A stretch of DNA of 18,596 bases from Anaerolineae bacterium (lineage in GTDB: Bacteria > Chloroflexota > Anaerolineae > UBA4142), in assembly GCA_027457205.1 (NCBI GenBank), contig DAIDTM010000116.1, positions 1 through 18,596 of the forward strand. Reading direction: 5' to 3'. Both the position numbers and the translations under genes were made by a program. Below the pieces are notes generated by a model, which did not search any database, had not been told where the DNA came from, and worked only from the letters and a program-made list of their open reading frames with translations. Positions within the stretch are counted from its first letter, which is position 1; every line of letters starts with the position of its first letter. Below, in pieces: positions 13,932-18,596 of this stretch.

Positions 13932-14931
13932 AGGAATCGCGTGCATGGTTTATCCGATTGGCTTTACGTCTTACCCCAATCCCAGCGCCGCGTTCGTTCA
14001 GGTCAATCAGGACGGGAGCGCGGTGGTGCTGACCGGCGCGACCGATGTAGGGCAGGGTTCGACAACCGCGCTGGCGCAAATCGCCGCCGAGGAACTGGGC
14101 ATCGCCTACGATGCCGTGACGATGGTGACGAGCGATACACAGCGGACGCCCTTCGATTTAGGTTCGGTCGCGAGCCGCGTAACCTACATCACCGGCAACG
14201 CGGTCAAGCGCGCCGCCGGCGACGCGAAAAAGACATTGCTCCAAGTCGCCGCGGAAATGCTCGATGTGATGAGTCCCGATGAATTGGAAGCGGGCGATGG
14301 GAAAATCTACGTCAAGAATTCTCCGGACCGAAATGTGTCCGTCGCCGCCGTCGCGCGCGAAGCGACGCTGGTGAAAGGTCGTCCGCCGATTGGCGAAGGC
14401 AGCTACAATCCCACCACGACGTTCCTCGATCCGGAAACCGGACACGGCAAGCCCTACGAAGCGTACGTCTTTGCGACGCAGATCGCCGAAGTCGAGGTGG
14501 ATACAGAAACCGGGCAAGTGGATGTACTGAAAATCGCCGCCGCGCACGATTGCGGCAAGGCGATCAACCCGTTGTTGGTGGAAGGACAAATCGAAGGCGG
14601 TGTGGCGATGGGGCTGGGATACGGCTTGATGGAAGAAATGGTTTTGGAAAACGGCGTCGTGAAGAATCCACAGTTCACAGATTACATCCTGCCCACCGCG
14701 CTCGATATGCCGCTGATCGAGACGGCGATTGTCGAAGTGCCGGTGTCCACCGGCCCGTTTGGCGCAAAGGGCGTCGGCGAACCCTCGTTGATCCCCACCG
14801 CGCCCGCCATCGTCAACGCAATTTACGATGCAATCGGAATCCGAATCTACGACTTGCCGGCAACGCCGAGCAAGATCCTTGCTGCCCTCAAGGAAAAGGA
14901 AAGGGCGAATATACTCAAAGAGGAGGAGTAA
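13915..14931 (+). CDS. Molybdenum hydroxylase molybdopterin subunit, C-terminal half (NdhM-like)
   Basis: These 338 residues match the second half of the large subunit. GKGIACMVYP starts the domain, DVGQGSTT (45-51) is the second cofactor-binding motif, and GAKGVGEPSLIP holds E289, the equivalent of the catalytic Glu that deprotonates the Mo-bound hydroxyl in this family. AAAHDCGKAINP is also characteristic. The ATG overlaps the upstream frame by 17 bases. AGAGGTGG (13901-13908) sits seven bases before it, a credible ribosome site that supports independent, coupled translation. The stop overlaps the next ATG (TAATG at 14929-14933). With the 423-residue partner, the total length equals a normal single-chain subunit. 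Whether it is a separate protein or the tail of a frameshifted one is not settled by sequence. Confidence 0.85.
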   Translation: MKKRGKGIACMVYPIGFTSYPNPSAAFVQVNQDGSAVVLTGATDVGQGSTTALAQIAAEELGIAYDAVTMVTSDTQRTPFDLGSVASRVTYITGNAVKRAAGDAKKTLLQVAAEMLDVMSPDELEAGDGKIYVKNSPDRNVSVAAVAREATLVKGRPPIGEGSYNPTTTFLDPETGHGKPYEAYVFATQIAEVEVDTETGQVDVLKIAAAHDCGKAINPLLVEGQIEGGVAMGLGYGLMEEMVLENGVVKNPQFTDYILPTALDMPLIETAIVEVPVSTGPFGAKGVGEPSLIPTAPAIVNAIYDAIGIRIYDLPATPSKILAALKEKERANILKEEE

Positions 14932-16289
14932 TGCGAAAGACAACTGTCGTTTTCACCGCTCTGCTGGTTCTGGTTGCGCTTGCAGCGTGCGCCGCGCCGG
15001 CGGCACCCACTGCCGCGCCGCTGCCAACCACCGCGCCGGCGCAACCTACCGCTGCGCCCGCGCAGCCAACCACCGCGGGATCACAACCGACCACTGCGGC
15101 GGCGACCAGCGCGCCCAGCGGAAAGGGTCCCATCAAGATCGGCATCATCGCGCCAACGACCGGCAACTTTGCCGCAAATGGGCAGAGTATGATCAACGGT
15201 TGGAAGCTGTGGTGGGACAAGAACGGGTACACCGTCGCCGGTCGCCAAGTCGAAATGTACTACGAAGACGATGCGGCGAATCCGGACACCACGTTGAGCA
15301 AGGCGCGCTTGCTCGTCGAACAACGCGGTGTGAACATGATCGTCGGTCCGTTGGCGGCGAATACCGGTCTCGCGCTGGCAGGGTACGCCAAGGATCATCC
15401 CACCGTTCCGTTCTTCTTCCCCATCGTGTCGGCTGACGATCTGACGCAACGCACCCGCTATCCCAACGTCATCCGCATCGCCGGGTGGACGAGCAGCCAG
15501 ACGACTCAGCCCTTCGGGCAGTGGGCGTACCAGCAAGGGTATCGCAAAGTCGTCACGGTCGCGCAAGATTTTGCCTTCGGTCAAGAGACCGTCGGCGGCT
15601 TTGTTCGCACCTTCACCGAAGCGGGCGGTCAGGTCTTGACCCAGATCTGGCATCCCATCGGAGTGCCTGACTTTGGTCCGTACATGGCGCAGATTCAGGC
15701 GCAGAATCCGGACGTCGTCTTCATCGAGGAATCCGGCGGCGACGCGATCAAGTTCGTCAAGGCATGGAACGATTTTGGACTCAAAGGCAAGATCGTGTTG
15801 CTCACGAACGAGACGGCGTTGGATCAGTCCGCGCTTGGCGGAATGGGACCGGAAGCCGAGGGACTCGTCTCGGTGGGGCACTTTGCGGAAGGACGCGACG
15901 ATCCAGTGACGCAAGCGTTCGTTTCGGACTATGACGCGGCGTACAAGAAACTGCCCTCGTACTACGCGGCGGATATGTACACCGCGGCGCGCATTTTGAC
16001 CGAAGCGATCACCAAAGTTAATGGAAACGTCGAGGACTCCAGTAACTTTATGAAAGTGGTGTTGGCGAGCGACCTGAGCAATACGCCGATGGGTCCTGAG
16101 AAGATGGACTCGTACGGTAATCCTATCGAGAACGTCTATCTTCGCAAAGTGGTAAAGCGACCCGATGGGCGGTTGTGGAATATCGTGACGTACACCTGGC
16201 CCAACGTCTCACAGTTCTGGACGTACAACCCAGCCGACTTTTTGAAGAACCCGGTGTACAGCCGCGATTTCCAGGGAATCAAAAAGTAA
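14931..16289 (+). CDS. Liv/HAAT ABC substrate-binding lipoprotein (copy 2)
   Basis: This 452-residue paralogue of the binding protein at 9907 has signal peptide LVALAAC with lipobox C20. A long linker follows with repeated AQPT/QPTTA units, and the domain starts at PIKIGIIAPTTGNF. The two copies share element after element (NPDTTLSKARLLVEQRG, FAFGQETVGGFVRTF, WNDFGLKGKIVLL, VVKRPDGRLWN). They differ in ligand-side loops, for example EESGGDAIKFVK here against EETGADCGRFVK. The open frame extends to 14550, but AGGAGGAG just before ATG 14931 and the signal peptide decide the start. Its position right after the hydroxylase, with the ATPases downstream, suggests that both copies feed the same permease with different or related ligands. 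Confidence 0.93.
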   Translation: MRKTTVVFTALLVLVALAACAAPAAPTAAPLPTTAPAQPTAAPAQPTTAGSQPTTAAATSAPSGKGPIKIGIIAPTTGNFAANGQSMINGWKLWWDKNGYTVAGRQVEMYYEDDAANPDTTLSKARLLVEQRGVNMIVGPLAANTGLALAGYAKDHPTVPFFFPIVSADDLTQRTRYPNVIRIAGWTSSQTTQPFGQWAYQQGYRKVVTVAQDFAFGQETVGGFVRTFTEAGGQVLTQIWHPIGVPDFGPYMAQIQAQNPDVVFIEESGGDAIKFVKAWNDFGLKGKIVLLTNETALDQSALGGMGPEAEGLVSVGHFAEGRDDPVTQAFVSDYDAAYKKLPSYYAADMYTAARILTEAITKVNGNVEDSSNFMKVVLASDLSNTPMGPEKMDSYGNPIENVYLRKVVKRPDGRLWNIVTYTWPNVSQFWTYNPADFLKNPVYSRDFQGIKK

Positions 16290-16320
16290 AGGGTGCGAAA
16301 GTAAGGCAAAGCGTGGTCTC

Positions 16321-16392
16321 GTCATTGCGAGGAGCGGCGACAAAGCGAATTCCGCGAGTTGGGGATGGCTTGCAATCCGCCCTCGCAATGAC
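16321..16392. repeat. Palindromic intergenic repeat (ATTGCGAG...CTCGCAAT type)
   Basis: GTCATTGCGAGG (16321-16332) and CCTCGCAATGAC (16381-16392) are perfect 12-bp inverted repeats. GCGG/CCGC (16334-16337, 16377-16380) extends the stem past one bulged A. The interior includes GGGGATGGCTTGCAATC. Repeats with GTCATTGCGAG termini are dispersed in many bacterial genomes as short hairpin elements, from general knowledge. It occupies most of the 141-bp gap between the second binding-protein gene and livG. It has no coding content and no T-run. Confidence 0.65.
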
Positions 16393-16430
16393 CGACCAGA
16401 TGTCTGCACTCTCGATAGGATTCAACTATA

Positions 16431-17189
16431 ATGACCGAAAGCAATGACGCTATTGCGCTCACGCTTGAAAATGTAGCGAAGGACTTTGGCGGTCTGCGCG
16501 CCGTCGATCAAGTCAGTCTGCGTGTGCCGGTTGGCGAACGCCGCGCGATCATCGGACCGAACCGCGCGGGCAAGACGACACTCTTCAATCTGATCTCCGG
16601 CGAATTGCCGGTCACCCAGGGCAAGATTATTTTGTTTGGTCAGGACGTGACCGCGATGCCGCCGTATCGCCGGGTCGGTCTCCAGATGGGACGCACGTAC
16701 CAAATCACGAACGTGTTCCAGAAACTCTCGGTCGAAGAGAACGTCCTCCTCGCCGCGCAGGGTTTATCGAACATCAAATATGCGTTTCATCGCACGCTGC
16801 CGCGCCGGGGCGCGATCTACGAACAGATGACCTCGGCGCTGCAATCCACCGGCTTGACGGACAAAGCTCACCTGCCCGCCCAAAAACTGTCCTACGGCGA
16901 ACAGCGCCAACTCGAACTCGCGCTGGCATTGGCAACCGGTCCCCGAGTCTTGTTATTGGACGAACCTGCCGCCGGTCTCTCCGCTGTCGAACGGACGCGC
17001 ATCGCCGCGCTGATCCGCAGTCTGCCCAAGAGTCTGACCATCGTTTTGATCGAGCACGATATGGACCTGGCGCTCGGGCTGGTCGATCAAGTGACTTGCT
17101 TGCATTTTGGTCGAGTGATCGCCGAAGGTACTCCCGATGCGATTCGCGTCAACGCGACGGTGCAAGAAGTCTATCTGGGGGCAGGTTAA
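16431..17189 (+). CDS. livG: LivG-type ABC ATPase with altered Walker A
   Basis: This 252-residue ATPase belongs to the HAAT importer. In order it has Walker A GPNRAGKT (42-49), Q-loop Q91 (GRTYQITNVF), signature LSYGEQRQLE (153-162), Walker B LLLDEP (174-179) with E178, and switch H209 (IEHDM). The fourth Walker A residue is Arg (CGC, 16563-16565) where the family has Gly (GPNGAGKT); this is a one-base difference from GGC. Length and all other motifs are normal. The start ATG has AGGA (16417-16420) ten bases upstream. livF follows two bases after the stop. With LivF it would drive LivHM. Confidence 0.9.
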   Translation: MTESNDAIALTLENVAKDFGGLRAVDQVSLRVPVGERRAIIGPNRAGKTTLFNLISGELPVTQGKIILFGQDVTAMPPYRRVGLQMGRTYQITNVFQKLSVEENVLLAAQGLSNIKYAFHRTLPRRGAIYEQMTSALQSTGLTDKAHLPAQKLSYGEQRQLELALALATGPRVLLLDEPAAGLSAVERTRIAALIRSLPKSLTIVLIEHDMDLALGLVDQVTCLHFGRVIAEGTPDAIRVNATVQEVYLGAG

Positions 17190-17191
17190 CC

Positions 17192-17911
17192 ATGTTGGAA
17201 GTTCGCAATCTCCAAAGCTATTACGGCGGCGCGCACGTCCTGCGCGGCGTGTCGCTGACGATTCCGGAAGGGAAAGCCGTCGCGCTTTTGGGACGGAACG
17301 GCATGGGCAAGACGACGCTGATCCGCTCCATCATGGGCACGATGCCGCCGGTCGTACGGCAAGGCAGTATCCTTTACAACGGCGAAGAGTTGGTCGGCAA
17401 AGCGCCGCATGACATCGCCCAGCGCGGACTGGGACTCGTGCCGCAAGGGCGACGCGTCTTTCCATCGCTCACCGTGCAAGAACATCTCACTGTTGCCAGC
17501 CGTCCGCCCAAAAGTCACTCGGACACGCGCGTGAACTGGACTCTGGATCGCATCTACGAACTCTTCCCGCGCCTCGCCGAACGCAAGGAACATCGCGGCA
17601 ATCAGTTGAGCGGCGGCGAACGCCAGATGCTGGCGATTGCGCGCGCGTTGACGACGAACGCCGACCTGCTCCTGATGGACGAACCATCCGAAGGTCTCGC
17701 GCCGATTATGGTGCAGCAGCTCAAGCACGATTTTCTTGCGCTCAAGTCTTCTGGCGTTCCGATCTTCCTGGTCGAACAAAATGTGGGCTTGGCGCTCGCA
17801 GTGGCAGACGTGGTCTATATCATCGAGCGCGGACAAGTCGTGTACCAGGGACAACCGGAAGAGTTGGCGGTGAATGAAGAGATCAAGCGCAAGTATCTGG
17901 GAGTAGCGTAA
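17192..17911 (+). CDS. livF: LivF-type ABC ATPase
   Basis: This 239-residue second ATPase of the HAAT importer has an intact Walker A GRNGMGKT (34-41), Q85 in LVPQGR, signature LSGGERQ (139-145) and Walker B LLMDEPSEGLAP. EQN stands where other ABC proteins have the switch His, which is normal for LivF. The open frame extends to 17096, but ATG 17192, two bases after livG, gives the standard MLEVRNLQSYYGG start; GGGGGCAGG upstream is a modest ribosome site. It is the last transporter gene. Unlike LivG and LivH in this window, none of its key residues are changed. Confidence 0.93.
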   Translation: MLEVRNLQSYYGGAHVLRGVSLTIPEGKAVALLGRNGMGKTTLIRSIMGTMPPVVRQGSILYNGEELVGKAPHDIAQRGLGLVPQGRRVFPSLTVQEHLTVASRPPKSHSDTRVNWTLDRIYELFPRLAERKEHRGNQLSGGERQMLAIARALTTNADLLLMDEPSEGLAPIMVQQLKHDFLALKSSGVPIFLVEQNVGLALAVADVVYIIERGQVVYQGQPEELAVNEEIKRKYLGVA

Positions 17912-17920
17912 ACACGTTGA

Positions 17921-18011
17921 ACAGTGGGACAGTGAGACCGTGGACAGTGGGACAGTATCCAGTATTCAGTCACTGGATACTGAACATTGGATACTGGATA
18001 CTCAATACTGT
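17921..18011. repeat. Intergenic cluster of short direct and inverted repeats
   Basis: The 13-mer ACAGTGGGACAGT occurs twice (17921-17933, 17944-17956). CAGTATCCAGT (17953-17963) is perfectly inverted as ACTGGATACTG (17972-17982) with an 8-base loop, and ACTGGATACT recurs at 17993-18002. The whole is built from CAGT/GGATACT words. It lies between livF and the alcohol dehydrogenase. No T-run marks a terminator. Its low-complexity build suggests slippage-derived or mobile intergenic repeats. Confidence 0.6.
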
Positions 18012-18036
18012 TCACTGAACCTCAGGAGATTTCACC

Positions 18037-18596
18037 ATGCGCGCAATGGCTGTGACAGACTATAATGCTCCGCTCGAATTGATCGATGTGCCGATCCCGG
18101 AAGTCAAGCCGGGATTTGTGTTGATTCGCATCTTGACCTGCGGCGTCTGCTATTCCGATTACAAGACCGCGCACGGCAAGATGGCGTACTCGCCGACGCT
18201 GAAACTGCCGCACGTGCCGGGACACGAGATCTGCGGCGAGGTGGCGGAAGCGGGCGCGGAGACCGGCTTTCGCGTGGGCGAGCGCGTGATCGTCTACAAT
18301 TATTGGTCGTGCGGCAAGTGCGCGATGTGCCGGATGGGACAGGAAAATCTGTGTGAGAATTTGACCGCGTGGGTCGGATTCACCAATCCCGGCGGATTTG
18401 AAGAGTACCTCGCGGTACCGGCGGAACGATTGCTGCGCTTGCCGGAGGGCATCACGCCGGAACAAGCCGCGCCGACTTCGTGCGCGTTGGGCACGAGTTA
18501 CCGCGCGGTCGTCACACGCGCGCAGGTGCGCCCCGGGCAAACGGTGGTGATTCAAGGCGTTGGCGGCGTGGGGCTGAACAGTCTTCAAGTGGCGCG
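18037..18596 (+). CDS. Zinc-dependent medium-chain alcohol dehydrogenase, 3' end cut by window
   Basis: The first 186 residues of an MDR-family zinc alcohol dehydrogenase are visible. The catalytic-zinc region is CGVCYSD (C38) and PGHE (H63, E64). The structural-zinc Cys cluster is C92, C95, C98 and C106 (SCGKCAMCRMGQENLC). The Rossmann motif GVGGVGLNSLQ is reached just before the edge. The ATG at 18037 has CTCAGGAG eight bases upstream. The frame is open to the last base, so the C-terminal half lies outside. It would oxidise an alcohol or reduce an aldehyde with NAD(P), and it may belong to the same catabolic cluster. A repeat-rich 125-bp gap separates it from livF, so separate transcription is possible. 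Confidence 0.9.
   Translation, partial: MRAMAVTDYNAPLELIDVPIPEVKPGFVLIRILTCGVCYSDYKTAHGKMAYSPTLKLPHVPGHEICGEVAEAGAETGFRVGERVIVYNYWSCGKCAMCRMGQENLCENLTAWVGFTNPGGFEEYLAVPAERLLRLPEGITPEQAAPTSCALGTSYRAVVTRAQVRPGQTVVIQGVGGVGLNSLQVA

Noticed and set aside
14550..14930. Upstream extension of binding protein 2
   Set aside because: It overlaps the Mo-subunit C-half out of frame; the signal peptide begins at ATG 14931 behind a strong ribosome site.
12660..14931. CoxL (CO dehydrogenase large subunit) annotation
   Set aside because: The diagnostic Cys loop of CoxL is absent and an XDH-type AMRGFG loop is present.
16427..16432. TATAAT box before livG
   Set aside because: It overlaps the start codon and has no matching -35 element, so a promoter there would not yield the gene's start; likely coincidence.

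Overview
This window looks like part of a bacterial catabolic gene cluster, all on the + strand and tightly packed. It is most plausibly from a Chloroflexota (Anaerolineae-like) genome or metagenome contig. The main clue is the lipoprotein style: two binding proteins carry a lipobox Cys followed by a long Ala/Pro/Thr/Gln-rich linker, which is typical of that phylum. The phylum call is an inference; there is no rRNA or other marker gene here.

Layout. (1) Positions 1-275 hold a piece of a tyrosine recombinase with very GC-rich codons. It runs abruptly into the linker of an SsuA/TauA-type binding protein (to 1298) that has lost its signal peptide; this is either a real rearrangement or an assembly chimera. 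(2) Positions 1312-3594 hold a nitrilase-superfamily hydrolase and three small cupins. (3) Positions 3697-5249 hold two tandemly duplicated SDR oxidoreductases. (4) Positions 5415-7920 hold an ACMSD-family metal-dependent amidohydrolase/decarboxylase and an aldehyde dehydrogenase. (5) Positions 7934-17911 hold a branched-chain-amino-acid-type (Liv/HAAT) ABC importer: livH (broken by one in-frame stop), livM, a first binding protein, then a four-gene molybdenum hydroxylase (FAD, 2x[2Fe-2S], and a molybdopterin subunit split in two), a second paralogous binding protein, livG and livF. (6) From 18037 to the window end is a zinc-dependent alcohol dehydrogenase, cut off by the edge.

How it may work together (inference). 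The importer and its two binding proteins would bring in a small organic compound. The molybdenum hydroxylase would hydroxylate it, as xanthine/nicotinate-type enzymes do to N-heterocycles. SDRs, ADH, cupins, nitrilase/amidase, the ACMSD-like enzyme and ALDH would then degrade the product. The hydroxylase has an XDH-type active-site loop rather than the CO dehydrogenase one. Its F-S-L-M order and split large subunit resemble nicotinate dehydrogenase (NdhFSLM), so an N-heteroaromatic substrate is the best guess, but it is unproven.

Several highly conserved positions are altered by what would be single-base changes (livH stop, LivG P-loop Arg, SDR2 NNAD, and the two-ORF molybdopterin subunit). 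This suggests operon decay, population variants or consensus errors; raw reads would tell. Intergenic spaces are short. Several hold strong hairpins or palindromic repeats but no clear Rho-independent terminator with a U-tract. No tRNA, rRNA or CRISPR was seen.
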